Assembly: GCA_002457145.1 (NCBI GenBank)
Contig: NTJP01000001.1
Coordinates: forward strand, 96,722 to 160,721
Length of the DNA: 64,000 nt
Direction of reading: 5' to 3'
Origin: Marine Group II euryarchaeote MED-G38
GTDB lineage: Archaea > Thermoplasmatota > Poseidoniia > Poseidoniales > Thalassarchaeaceae
Below, one piece after another: positions 17,261 to 26,199 of the stretch. Position numbers and translations under genes: made by a program. The notes beneath the pieces are model-generated. The model had not been told where the DNA came from. It searched no databases and saw only the letters and a program-made list of their open reading frames with translations. Within the stretch, counting starts at the first letter, position 1, and each line of letters starts with the position of its first letter.

Positions 17261-17752
17261 TTATACATCTCGCTTTGGTTTTATTATTAAAACTAATATT
17301 AATACCAAAATAACATTATAGAACAAAAATCCTGGAATCGCTTCATTTTTCATTTCTTCTTCTTCTTCTTCTTCCGAATCGACAATAATAGGTTTCACAA
17401 TGATGGTACCTATCATCCCCATTTGTTCATGTGGTTCACATACGTACGTATACGTCCCATTAGTTCCAATTTCAAATTTAAATGTATAATCCACATCTGT
17501 TTCAGGATCTCCTGAATCAAAAAAACCATTTTCTTCAACAGCGTTATGCCCTAAAAATTCTCCACTCCAGAAAAAACGAACCGATTCTCCTTCATTAAGC
17601 GTTATTTCTGAGGGAGAAAATCTAAAGTTCGTACTGTCCACAGTAACTACCTTTTCTGATTGTATAATTGAGTTTTCAGTTCCCAAAAAAGATGCTTCCA
17701 CAGTCCATAGAGGCACTAAAGAAATTAGTACAACAATTATCACTTGACGCAT
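17261..17752 (-). CDS. Membrane-anchored cupredoxin (plastocyanin/amicyanin-like)
   Basis: A secreted copper protein of about 163 residues: signal peptide, one blue-copper domain, a Glu-rich linker and a C-terminal membrane helix. The four ligands are His69 (LGHNA), Cys105, His108 and Met113 (CEPHEQMGM), the classic C-x2-H-x4-M spacing. It would carry electrons on the outer face of the membrane. I chose the ATG at 17752 because GGTGA lies eight bases before it and the signal peptide starts there; an in-frame start at 17791 is the alternative. It follows the MAPEG gene by 47 bases. Confidence 0.92.
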   Translation of the reverse strand: MRQVIIVVLISLVPLWTVEASFLGTENSIIQSEKVVTVDSTNFRFSPSEITLNEGESVRFFWSGEFLGHNAVEENGFFDSGDPETDVDYTFKFEIGTNGTYTYVCEPHEQMGMIGTIIVKPIIVDSEEEEEEEMKNEAIPGFLFYNVILVLILVLIIKPKRDV

Positions 17753-17799
17753 TTTCACATTCACCCGTAATAGTCTTTGGCTATCAATCAATGTTTATG

Positions 17800-18213
17800 T
17801 TAAAAATTAATATATACAAGCCATAACCACATTATCAGTAGGATCCAGCAAGATAATATGAATGCACGTGCCCTCCACAAAAGCCTATTATTGGTTAATG
17901 TTATTCCAGCATGCCAAATTCTAGATATTACATAAAATATGGCAAGAGTTAGCATAACGATGTCAACTGTTTCTAAAGTTATAGCTAAAATTCCTGCGGC
18001 AAAAAATAATACAGGAGCCTCAAAAAGATTGACTAGGTGCTGGTCTGCTTGTAAGACAAATCTTGGTGGCTTTTCTCCTTCAAATGTCTTAAAATATCTC
18101 CAGTTGAAACCTTCTTTGACAGATTTTTCTCTTCTTAATCTCGCAACAATTCCTACATAGAATGTTAGTAAAACTTGTCCTAGTAAAGGCAAGAGCATCA
18201 ATTTTTCATTCAT
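17800..18213 (-). CDS. MAPEG family membrane protein
   Basis: A 137-residue protein with four hydrophobic helices. RFVLQADQHLVNLFEAPVLF and the SRIWHAGITLTNN segment are MAPEG hallmarks. Eukaryotic MAPEG members are glutathione transferases and eicosanoid enzymes; the role of bacterial and archaeal members is unknown. It is on the same strand as the cupredoxin gene and probably cotranscribed. Confidence 0.85.
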   Translation of the reverse strand: MNEKLMLLPLLGQVLLTFYVGIVARLRREKSVKEGFNWRYFKTFEGEKPPRFVLQADQHLVNLFEAPVLFFAAGILAITLETVDIVMLTLAIFYVISRIWHAGITLTNNRLLWRARAFILSCWILLIMWLWLVYINF

Positions 18214-18245
18214 AATGCCATCAAGAGGTTATGATATTTAAAATA

Positions 18246-18395
18246 CTATTTATCTAGGCGCTTTCTTTCTTTTACGCATTTATTTAACAAGAATTCAATT
18301 TGTCCGTTAACGGATCTAAAATCATCTTCTGCCCATTTACGTATACTTTCGTAAAGTCTAGAGTCGACACGCGTCAAAAATTTCTTTTTACTCAT
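18246..18395 (-). CDS. Arc/CopG-type ribbon-helix-helix mini-protein, 49 residues
   Basis: A short frame encodes MSKKKFLTRVDSRLYESIRK and a following FRSVNGQIEFLLNKCV segment: a beta strand plus two helices typical of ribbon-helix-helix DNA-binding proteins of the Arc type. It is downstream of the SPFH gene by 44 bases on the same strand, with a GGAG site in the gap. Small Arc-like proteins next to SPFH genes are, as I recall, frequent in bacteria. It may regulate the unit or act on DNA elsewhere. Confidence 0.8.
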   Translation of the reverse strand: MSKKKFLTRVDSRLYESIRKWAEDDFRSVNGQIEFLLNKCVKERKRLDK

Positions 18396-18439
18396 ATCTA
18401 TCTATTTCTCCTGGAAAAACAAAGAATAAATAATTATTA

Positions 18440-19333
18440 TCAGTATAAGGTACCGGTATTTACGACAGGAGTTGTGTCTGTCTCAGAGCAAAGTACTACC
18501 AATAAATTACTGACCATACTAGCCTTCTTTTCTTCATCTAATTCAATAATATTTTTCTCACTTAATTGCTCTAATGCTAACTCTACCATCCCAACGGCAC
18601 CTTTTACTATTTCACTTCGTGCTGCGACAACTGCACTAGCTTGTTGCCTGCGTAGCATTGCTTGAGCAATCTCTTGAGAATAAGCCAAGTGACTGATACG
18701 TGCTTCCAAAACTTCTATTCCTGCGCGCTTAAGTCTTGCTTCTACGGAACTCTGTAACTCCATGGCAATTTCTTCTTGGTGACTAGAAAGAGCGATTCCT
18801 CCAATGTCTTTATCTTCAATAATATCATATGGATATTTTGTAGCCATTGCTCTCAGTGCCGCTTCACTTTGGATCTGAACATAATTATTATAATTATCAA
18901 CTTCAAATAATGCTTCAGCCGCATCAAAAACTCTCCAGACAACAACAGCAGCAATTTCAACAGGATTTGCGTTTACATCATTTACTTTCAATTTGTTAGA
19001 CTCAAAATTTCTAATACGAAGAGATATAGCTGTTTTTTGATATAGTGGATTTATCACAAATCTAAAACCCTCTACCCTAACTGTACCCTTATATTTTCCG
19101 AAGAATTGTAATGCTTTGGCTTCATTTGGTTGAATAATCATATAACTGTTGGTATATACCATCCACAATGGGCCAGTGATTATTATTAAAGCACCCGCTA
19201 AACTCCCTGAAATTAAAATTACTAAATTAAATAATCCTAATCCTAAATGTAATGCTAAACCAACGAAACCATTCAGGCTCCCTATTTCAATATCTTGTAT
19301 GATCTCTTCTTTCCTAATTACTTCATCCGACAT
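18440..19333 (-). CDS. SPFH/Band-7 (stomatin/prohibitin-like) membrane protein
   Basis: An SPFH-domain protein of about 297 residues from the ATG at 19333 (start MSDEVIRKEE). A hydrophobic hairpin (about residues 25-62) is followed by the SPFH domain: PNEAKALQFFGKYKGTVR, RIRNFESNKLKVND, WRVFDAAEALFEVDNY, and the AQAMLRRQQASAVVAARSEI helix. Such proteins oligomerise on membranes. An extension to 19390 would run into AT-rich promoter-like DNA, so I prefer the shorter start. It pairs with the small ribbon-helix-helix gene. Confidence 0.9.
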   Translation of the reverse strand: MSDEVIRKEEIIQDIEIGSLNGFVGLALHLGLGLFNLVILISGSLAGALIIITGPLWMVYTNSYMIIQPNEAKALQFFGKYKGTVRVEGFRFVINPLYQKTAISLRIRNFESNKLKVNDVNANPVEIAAVVVWRVFDAAEALFEVDNYNNYVQIQSEAALRAMATKYPYDIIEDKDIGGIALSSHQEEIAMELQSSVEARLKRAGIEVLEARISHLAYSQEIAQAMLRRQQASAVVAARSEIVKGAVGMVELALEQLSEKNIIELDEEKKASMVSNLLVVLCSETDTTPVVNTGTLY

Positions 19334-19427
19334 GTTATATTCAAGCCTTCCAATAAAAAGAATATTATAAATATATTCATATAATATCATAATGATATTA
19401 TTATTAATAGATTGAATAATGATATTT

Positions 19428-20684
19428 CTAGATTTCTTCTACCCATTCTCCATTCCTAAAAATTGGTACAATATCTCCATCAGGAGTTATACCATCTATA
19501 TTGAGTTCTCCTGACCCAATCATCCAATCAACGTGTATCATTGAACTATTTCCACCAGATTTCTTAACAGCTTCCTTATCCAAACTAATCTCTTCTGTAA
19601 AACACTTTGAGTAGCATTGCCCAAGTGCAATATGACATGCAGCATTTTCATCATATAGTGTGTTATAGAATAGAATTCCAGATTGGGAGATTGGAGATGA
19701 ATGAGGTACTAATGCTACCTCCCCCAACCTTCTAGAACCATCGTCAGTTTCTAACATCTGAAGAAAAACTTCCTCTCCTAATGATGTTCTTGCTTCTACT
19801 ATTTTCCCCTTTTCAAACCGTACTTCAATACCTTCAATCAATGTGCCTCTATAAACAAGCGGTTTTGTAGCTTTGACATAACCATCAACACGATCCGCGT
19901 GAGGAGTAGTAAATACTTCTTCAGTTGGTATATTCGGTGAGCAAATAATTCCATTCTTGGCCATACTTGCTCCTCCTTTCCAGGCATGCCCATCCGCTAA
20001 GCCAATAATTAAATCTGTACCAGGTCCAGTGTAGTGTAACGATTTAAATGAATAATCATTTAACCACTTTTGACGCTTTTTGAGATTCGAATGATGTGCT
20101 CTCAGTTCGCCAATGGGATCTTTTCCATTAATTCTAGAAGCAGAAAAAATAGCCTCTGCTAGTTTTTTAACCGCACCTTCTTCTGATAATTCTGGAAATA
20201 CTTGCTTGGCCCATTTACTACCTGGATATGATACTATATTCCAATTAGTTTCAAAATTTGTTATTTTTTCCATGGCGGGTTTAGATGCAATAGACATCGC
20301 CTTACCTAATCTCGAAACTCTTTCTGGATTTTGACCAGACAATAACATTGGATTATCAGCTGAAATTGCCAAACGAGCAGTATTATTCTCAAACGCTTCT
20401 GCCATTCCCTTGAACATCCATTCAGGAGCTCTATCGAAACTTTCTTCATTACCATACCTGTACTTTGCCAGGCTTATTTCTTCGTCTGATAATAGAGTAG
20501 TCACAACCCCTGCTCCTGCTCGATATGCCTCCTCTACAATCCTTCTGACAAGAGGCAAAGATTCTACGGTAGAAGTAATAATTAAATCTTGTTTATTTTG
20601 TAGATTTAAGCCAAATTTAATGCATACTTCGGCCATTATATCTAGCATTTTTGGGTCAAAGTGTAATCTTTCATCTTGTGTCAT
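19428..20684 (-). CDS. M29-type aminopeptidase (thermophilic aminopeptidase family)
   Basis: A 418-residue metallo-aminopeptidase of clan MQ. The second half holds the conserved TPHADRVDGYVKATKPL, then a VALVPHSSPISQSG segment, NTLYDENAACHIALGQ and HVDWMIGSGELNIDG, which carry the metal ligands of this family. The first half is the usual alpha/beta domain. It would trim N-terminal residues from peptides in the cytosol. Single gene, with the SPFH gene 94 bases away. Confidence 0.93.
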   Translation of the reverse strand: MTQDERLHFDPKMLDIMAEVCIKFGLNLQNKQDLIITSTVESLPLVRRIVEEAYRAGAGVVTTLLSDEEISLAKYRYGNEESFDRAPEWMFKGMAEAFENNTARLAISADNPMLLSGQNPERVSRLGKAMSIASKPAMEKITNFETNWNIVSYPGSKWAKQVFPELSEEGAVKKLAEAIFSASRINGKDPIGELRAHHSNLKKRQKWLNDYSFKSLHYTGPGTDLIIGLADGHAWKGGASMAKNGIICSPNIPTEEVFTTPHADRVDGYVKATKPLVYRGTLIEGIEVRFEKGKIVEARTSLGEEVFLQMLETDDGSRRLGEVALVPHSSPISQSGILFYNTLYDENAACHIALGQCYSKCFTEEISLDKEAVKKSGGNSSMIHVDWMIGSGELNIDGITPDGDIVPIFRNGEWVEEI

Positions 20685-20777
20685 ACAATTGGCGTCTATG
20701 TTCTATGTATAAATTATTCATATCCGATATCTCAAAATTTTGAATATACATAAATACTATGTCTATTTTAACAAATA

Positions 20778-22304
20778 ATGAGAATACTTATGGAAGATGA
20801 TAAATGGTGGAATTCAGCCGATGAAGAAGAAAAATCTCCAAAAGAAGAAATTAATGATTTGTTGGATGAGGCCGAGAAAAAAAGACTACAAAGAGAGGAA
20901 GAAATTGCAGAAGCGGAACATAAATTAAAAATGTCACAGCTTCAAAACCTTACATCTGATGCCGTAAATGGACCGGGCTTAGGAATTCCTGAAGTTGGAC
21001 CTGATGGTAATTTAATTAACTCAGAATCATCAAACATTCCAAAAATAAAAAATCCAATGGGAAATAACAATTTGAATAATTTAAAATCAGGAGAAGACGA
21101 AGGAATTGTAAAACAAACTAGTTTTTCACTACCTAATTGGTTATCTCCAGGTGAATTAATTTTTGTTACTATCGCGCTAATATTGACAATCGGATCATCA
21201 ATATTGATGACATATCAGTTCACTAATCAAGTTGATTGGGAGTTAACTGATGCTAAATTGATTGGTTCAGATGACATTCAGTGGATGGAAATAAATGCTA
21301 CTATAGAAAATGAAACAGGGTGGTTCGAAGATGTATCACAAAGATCATACACGTATGAGGACTGTTACTATGATGATTATGGAGATGAATATTGTGATAC
21401 ATATACCGAATGGTATGATTATTTCGTATGTTATGCTGATCTAAATTTATCATATTCTTTAGATGGAATTTCTTATATTAATTGGCAATATACTCCAGAA
21501 ATAACGGGGGAGTGGCCTTGTTTGGAAGACATAGAATTTTATTTCCAAATAGGGGATAATGTGTCTATTGAAGTAAACTTAAATGATCATTCCGACTATC
21601 AGGTTTTTGCTATTTCTCATGGATCTCCTTCAGGAACAGTTTGGAATGAAATATTACTATTTCCTGCAGATTCTTATGATATTTATCTATATTATTCATG
21701 TTATGCTGATTTATTTTATTCTTATACATATTCTTCTGGTTCTGCAGTGGAAACAAGTTATACTGGCTCATTCTCTTCCTCATCCATTTCGTCCAATACT
21801 CCTTGTATTAGTGATATAGAAGGCCAATACCCAATAGAATCCATAGTTCAGGTATATGTTAATCCAGAAAATCCTTCCGAATCAGCTGAAATACATCCTG
21901 ATAAGTTTACTGTTGATGAATTATTTTGTTGCATGTTATCATTGATAATATTTTTATTGATATCATTTATTTATGTCCGTTTCTCAAATTATGACCAACA
22001 AGTAGGTTTCCAAGGAGGAGATCAAGGATATGGCGGCTATGGAGGAATGCCTCCTTTCACTGGACCTTGGTATTATCGCCCATTTTACAGGCCATATGGT
22101 TATTTTAGGCGACGACGTCATTTTAATAGATCTTCATCAGGAAGAAGAGGAAGGAGGGCGATGAGTCGTTCAAGTGGTGGAGGAAGGCCTAGAGGGAGTA
22201 GAAGATCCGGTGGCGGCAGATCCGGCGGTAGCGGTAGAAGATCTGGTGGTGGCGGTAGAAGATCCGGAGGCGGCGGTAGATCCGGAGGCGGCCGAAGAAG
22301 ATAA
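20778..22304 (+). CDS. Membrane protein with coiled-coil start and Arg/Gly/Ser tail
   Basis: A 508-residue protein: a charged coiled-coil start (about 5-55), a linker, a membrane helix (about 124-147), an extracellular domain very rich in Tyr, Asp and Ser with several Cys, a second helix (about 386-405), and a cytosolic tail rich in Gly, Tyr, then Arg. The last 65 residues are a simple RG/SGG repeat like RNA- or phospholipid-binding tails. A TATA-like ATAAAT is about 25 bases before the ATG. I know no family for the whole protein. The ATG at 20790 is an alternative. Confidence 0.8.
   Translation: MRILMEDDKWWNSADEEEKSPKEEINDLLDEAEKKRLQREEEIAEAEHKLKMSQLQNLTSDAVNGPGLGIPEVGPDGNLINSESSNIPKIKNPMGNNNLNNLKSGEDEGIVKQTSFSLPNWLSPGELIFVTIALILTIGSSILMTYQFTNQVDWELTDAKLIGSDDIQWMEINATIENETGWFEDVSQRSYTYEDCYYDDYGDEYCDTYTEWYDYFVCYADLNLSYSLDGISYINWQYTPEITGEWPCLEDIEFYFQIGDNVSIEVNLNDHSDYQVFAISHGSPSGTVWNEILLFPADSYDIYLYYSCYADLFYSYTYSSGSAVETSYTGSFSSSSISSNTPCISDIEGQYPIESIVQVYVNPENPSESAEIHPDKFTVDELFCCMLSLIIFLLISFIYVRFSNYDQQVGFQGGDQGYGGYGGMPPFTGPWYYRPFYRPYGYFRRRRHFNRSSSGRRGRRAMSRSSGGGRPRGSRRSGGGRSGGSGRRSGGGGRRSGGGGRSGGGRRR
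22140..22304 (+). repeat. GC-rich simple repeat encoding the RG-rich tail
   Basis: About 125-160 bases of repeated AGAAGATCCGGTGGCGGC-like units (A/G-rich GGTGGCGGTAGAAG and variants), visibly richer in G and C than the surroundings. It encodes tandem RRSGGG units. The unit is 9-18 bases, so slippage could change copy number. Confidence 0.75.
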
Positions 22305-22309
22305 TGAAT

Positions 22310-23638
22310 TTAGATTTCCTTTTTGCTGAAAGTTAGTCTGTAATTGTATGTTTGATTACTTGTAAAATACTCAGGTACTGAGGTAATAATGACATAAATC
22401 AAATCACCCAGATCTGCTACGATTGACGCTCTACCTTCAATACCTCCACTCATTATGAAGGGTACATGTTCAGTATTTCCTCTTCTCTCCCGGTAAGAAC
22501 TCCAATTTTTTTTAATTAACACTCTTCCTGAAAAGTATGACGGTGCTCCCTCACTTCCAAAAGCATCACCTTCCAATTTAAATTCATACTTTCCTTTCCC
22601 TCCGTAATCATTCTTTAATTCTAGAACATTATATGACCAGCCTCTAGGCATTAATTTCTCCGTTGGGTGGAAAATAATATCCTCATTTGAATCTCCTCTT
22701 TTTAAATTCCTTGAACTCCAACTAAAGACCAATTGATTTAACACAGATTTTTTACTATTCCACCTTTGTATATCTATAAATTTTTTTTGTACGTTGGAAA
22801 GATAACTAAAATCATCCGTGTTACAAGCAGCCCAGTATGTAAAAAATTCACGTAAATTATGACTTCCAATCATTCTAAACAGGTATTCTGCAGGATTTAC
22901 TTTATCCTTTATTTTAAATATATCAGTTATGATATTTTTTGGAACATTACATACCTCACAAAGAAAGAACAAATAACATTCCAAAGCATATTGACGTTGA
23001 TTAAGCTCTTTTTCATCTTGATCGCCAATTTTCTTATTATGTTCTGTATGCCATATGGCTAAATGAGGATTTGCTGTTATGAAATGAACTCTCTCATAAC
23101 TAGTGACGGATTCTTTTTGATTTGCACGATCGGCAGCATACCAACTAGCTGATGCTTCAATATACCAACTCAACTCGTGCCATTGCTTTGTCCTTTTTCT
23201 ATACCATTCATTCTGAAAGACATGAAAACCTTCATGTCTAACCAGATCGCCATCTGTGTCTTGCCATGGTAAAGTCATGTAAGGCAGACCCATTCTGTTA
23301 TCTTTAACCATGGCATACCACTTATCTGGGAATAAATCATCTTTTTTTGTAGATCCTGAGTAATACAAATCAGAGTCATGAATGTAGACATTAAGATAAA
23401 AACCCAATCTGACATTTTTGGGGTCACTCATTCCTAAATTTTTAATACAATCCTCTCTAACTTTGTATAAAGTTTTCAAGATAAAATTTGCACGACTTTC
23501 CCATTCAAACCTTTTATCCCACCAAACTGCAAAAATGCCTAACGTCCTAACTTCCATAAGTTCAATATCTGGAATCTTATCTCCATCTCCATCTCCAAAC
23601 AGAGGTTTAATTCTTAACCCCGGAGGTTCTGAATCCAT
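22310..23638 (-). CDS. HExxH gluzincin-like metalloprotein, unknown function
   Basis: A 442-residue protein carrying HEGFH (135-139) and, 22 residues later, Glu161 in YIEASASWYA. The HExxH plus ExxAxW arrangement marks a zinc metalloprotease fold of the gluzincin type. An N-terminal GDGDGDKIPDIE stretch resembles calcium-binding repeats. The C-terminal part looks like a beta-sandwich domain (about 330-440). No signal peptide is seen, so it may work in the cytosol unless the start is wrong. It is convergent with the RG-tailed gene (five-base gap). Confidence 0.78.
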   Translation of the reverse strand: MDSEPPGLRIKPLFGDGDGDKIPDIELMEVRTLGIFAVWWDKRFEWESRANFILKTLYKVREDCIKNLGMSDPKNVRLGFYLNVYIHDSDLYYSGSTKKDDLFPDKWYAMVKDNRMGLPYMTLPWQDTDGDLVRHEGFHVFQNEWYRKRTKQWHELSWYIEASASWYAADRANQKESVTSYERVHFITANPHLAIWHTEHNKKIGDQDEKELNQRQYALECYLFFLCEVCNVPKNIITDIFKIKDKVNPAEYLFRMIGSHNLREFFTYWAACNTDDFSYLSNVQKKFIDIQRWNSKKSVLNQLVFSWSSRNLKRGDSNEDIIFHPTEKLMPRGWSYNVLELKNDYGGKGKYEFKLEGDAFGSEGAPSYFSGRVLIKKNWSSYRERRGNTEHVPFIMSGGIEGRASIVADLGDLIYVIITSVPEYFTSNQTYNYRLTFSKKEI

Positions 23639-23711
23639 ATTAATGCCAAATTATACGATGTAATAAAATAGATGGGATGCAAAATAAATTATTTTTCTAA
23701 CTTTTCCTATT

Positions 23712-25889
23712 TCAAATATTAATTACAGGACCAGGATTATCCCAATAAAAGTACATCTGTCTTCCATCTGTTGGATAAGGTTCAATATTTGTAGCAGTAA
23801 AATATAATTTATTTCCAAAACTTGTTAACCACCAAGGATAACTAGAATTATTTCCCGGGTTCAAATCTAATAAAATATTAGTTCCTTGCATTGTGCCATC
23901 CGATTGCCATATTTCATATCCATATTCTGGGGAATTAGCAGTAAAATATATTTTTTCATCATGTAGAATCATTTGTTCCCCAAACAACATTTCGTTAAGA
24001 TCCCAATCGAAAGTTGAATTTGTGCCAACGTATATATCCATTATCATAATAGTGCCTTCTTCAGTACCATCTGATTTCCATAATTCACGTCCGTATTGTT
24101 CATTGTATGCAGTAAAATATAATATGTCTCCAGAGAGAACAAAACTTCTTGGTTCACTTGATCCATTTGTATTGATATCTTTTACCATTTGAGTGCCGGT
24201 GGCAGTACTGTCCGAATACCATAATTCAGTACCATTTTGCCCATTATCTGCTGTAAAAAATATATTTTCTCCATGTGAGATTAAATTTTGAGGATTACTA
24301 CTATTATTTTCACCCGGCCAAATATCCATGACAATATTGGTATTAACAGCACTTCCTCTGCTGAAATATAGTTCTCTACCTGTGTCAGAATCTACTTCTG
24401 CGCTGAAATATATCTTATTATCTCCGACCGGGGTGAGTTGTTCTGGCTCACTACCCTCGACTCCAGTTCTAATATCTCCTATCAAGAATAATCTATTATT
24501 TCCAAATCCATTAAGATCGTATTTGTACAGTTCTCTACCATTGTCATTACTTTCGGCGGAAAAATAGATCATATTGTCTACATGCGTAAAATCTCTTGGT
24601 TTCGATCCTAAGAAATCGAAACAACAGTAAGGACCAGATTCTGTTATTTCAGGTACTATATTTCCCATTCTGACTGTTGTAACACCATCGGTGAGGTATG
24701 GTTCTTCCCCCGTGACATCTCCTGAATGTGCCCAAAAACCAGAATAAACTAACCTATCCGGATGATTCCCTGAAGAAGGGATGACATGTAAATCTCTAGG
24801 TCCAACAAAGTAGAAATCCCACCACCCATTAGACGAGAAATATTCATGAGTCCACTGATCCTGAATTAAATAAGTCCCTTCTTCCGTACCGTCACTAACG
24901 AAAACTTCTGCCATTCCAGGGGCATCATAGCCTGAGAAGAAGAATTTTGAGTTCCCCGCAACTAACTCAGGCCAGTAATTATCTCTATTTATGCCACTAA
25001 AATCTTGATAAGTTAAACTACCATAGTTATTACATGTTTCTTCTCCTGTATTTTCATTTACAGTACATTCTTCTGGCCTAACATCTTTGACCATGTAAGT
25101 CCCAGAAACAGTCCCATCTGTTATCCATGGTTCCCAACTATGTATGCCATCATTCCCAGCAAAAACCAACTTATCACCCATTTTAGCGATGCCTGACGGT
25201 CCCCAATAATTTTTTGATAGATTCAAAGTCCTTCCATAGTTGCCCGGGCATTCGCCTAGTCGAAATTGGATTTCATCATTCCATAATTCACCGTCTCCTT
25301 CAATCCCAGATCCTGTTCCATCATCAAATCCGCCAACAAACTCTATCCCTGGATTGTCCATCGGACAATTGTCAACCATTTGACGTGTATCAAATGTTAA
25401 ACCATCAATTGTACTTTGAAGGGCATTAATAGTAGCCAATAATTGCTCTGATTCGCTTTGCTTAGTTATTATTTGATTGTTAAGAGTCGAAATCTCGGAG
25501 TTTGCATCTTCCATTTCTACAGTCAAATTGACAATCTGGCTTTCTAGTTGTGCTAATAACCCCTCATCTTGAGTTCGATTTAGTTCATTCATTGTTTCAT
25601 TTAAGATGTTAGCAAGATTATCCCTATGCGATTCCAAAGAAGTCAATGTCAAAGTCAAATTATTAGCATCTTGATTAGAACTATTTAGATCTATTAATGC
25701 AGCATCCAGAGTCTGTTGAATAATCGCATAATTACTAGTCAATTCTTCATTTTCAGCAGTTAGATTATTTATTTCCAACTCTAGTGAAACTATCTTTTCC
25801 CTATCTCCTGCACTACTGCCGCCTTCAATACATCCTGCAAAAATAGATATCGAAAATATTAGCACCAAGGTAACTGCATAAAATTTCAT
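23712..25889 (-). CDS. Lipoprotein with coiled coil and ELWxSDGT repeats
   Basis: A 725-residue surface lipoprotein. The N-terminal hydrophobic segment ends with the lipobox FAGC (Cys20). A leucine/asparagine-rich coiled coil covers about residues 28-165. The remainder carries many copies of a motif like ELWKSDGTEEGT, a repeat known from other marine microbes as a likely beta-propeller. Acidic, glycine- and aromatic-rich loops suggest an extracellular binding role. It is 73 bases upstream of the HExxH gene on the same strand, but a link is unproven. Confidence 0.85.
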   Translation of the reverse strand: MKFYAVTLVLIFSISIFAGCIEGGSSAGDREKIVSLELEINNLTAENEELTSNYAIIQQTLDAALIDLNSSNQDANNLTLTLTSLESHRDNLANILNETMNELNRTQDEGLLAQLESQIVNLTVEMEDANSEISTLNNQIITKQSESEQLLATINALQSTIDGLTFDTRQMVDNCPMDNPGIEFVGGFDDGTGSGIEGDGELWNDEIQFRLGECPGNYGRTLNLSKNYWGPSGIAKMGDKLVFAGNDGIHSWEPWITDGTVSGTYMVKDVRPEECTVNENTGEETCNNYGSLTYQDFSGINRDNYWPELVAGNSKFFFSGYDAPGMAEVFVSDGTEEGTYLIQDQWTHEYFSSNGWWDFYFVGPRDLHVIPSSGNHPDRLVYSGFWAHSGDVTGEEPYLTDGVTTVRMGNIVPEITESGPYCCFDFLGSKPRDFTHVDNMIYFSAESNDNGRELYKYDLNGFGNNRLFLIGDIRTGVEGSEPEQLTPVGDNKIYFSAEVDSDTGRELYFSRGSAVNTNIVMDIWPGENNSSNPQNLISHGENIFFTADNGQNGTELWYSDSTATGTQMVKDINTNGSSEPRSFVLSGDILYFTAYNEQYGRELWKSDGTEEGTIMIMDIYVGTNSTFDWDLNEMLFGEQMILHDEKIYFTANSPEYGYEIWQSDGTMQGTNILLDLNPGNNSSYPWWLTSFGNKLYFTATNIEPYPTDGRQMYFYWDNPGPVINI

Positions 25890-25929
25890 AAACCTGCCAA
25901 TCTTTGAAGGCTAATAAGTAATTCTACAT

Positions 25930-26199
25930 TCATAATTTGTATTCTATCAAATTATCAGAACCCCCGACAAATACTATTTCATCCCCTCTAAGGTCAAATA
26001 GTACTGGAACAGTCCTATGGCCAGTTTCCATTACCAATTCTCTTCTTAATCCATCATGGTGGTCCAAATTTATTTCTGTATAACTCAGTCCTTTATTTTT
26101 CAAGTATCTTTTCGCTATTGAACAATAAACACAGATAGTTTGTGAGAACATCAAAAAGTCAGTTTTACTTTTTTTAAAATGCTCATTAAGCTGCGACAT
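25930..26199 (-). CDS. Glutaredoxin-like protein
   Basis: A thioredoxin-fold protein of 89 residues from the ATG at 26199. The active-site motif is CVYC (Cys23 and Cys26), followed by TVPVLFD with the expected cis-Pro and a GGSDNLIEYKL end. The ATG at 26199 has GGAGGGG eight bases upstream; an in-frame ATG at 26214 is the alternative. The gene overlaps the 3' end of the protease-transporter fusion gene by 14 bases and is probably translated with it. Confidence 0.88.
   Translation of the reverse strand: MSQLNEHFKKSKTDFLMFSQTICVYCSIAKRYLKNKGLSYTEINLDHHDGLRRELVMETGHRTVPVLFDLRGDEIVFVGGSDNLIEYKL

Noticed and set aside
19334-19390. Longer start for the SPFH protein (19 more residues)
   Set aside because: The extension is AT-rich and promoter-like, gives an odd Tyr/Ile-rich start, and a normal start exists at 19333.
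22140-22304. CRISPR-like repeat array
   Set aside because: The repeats are short, contiguous, in frame with a protein tail and have no unique spacers.
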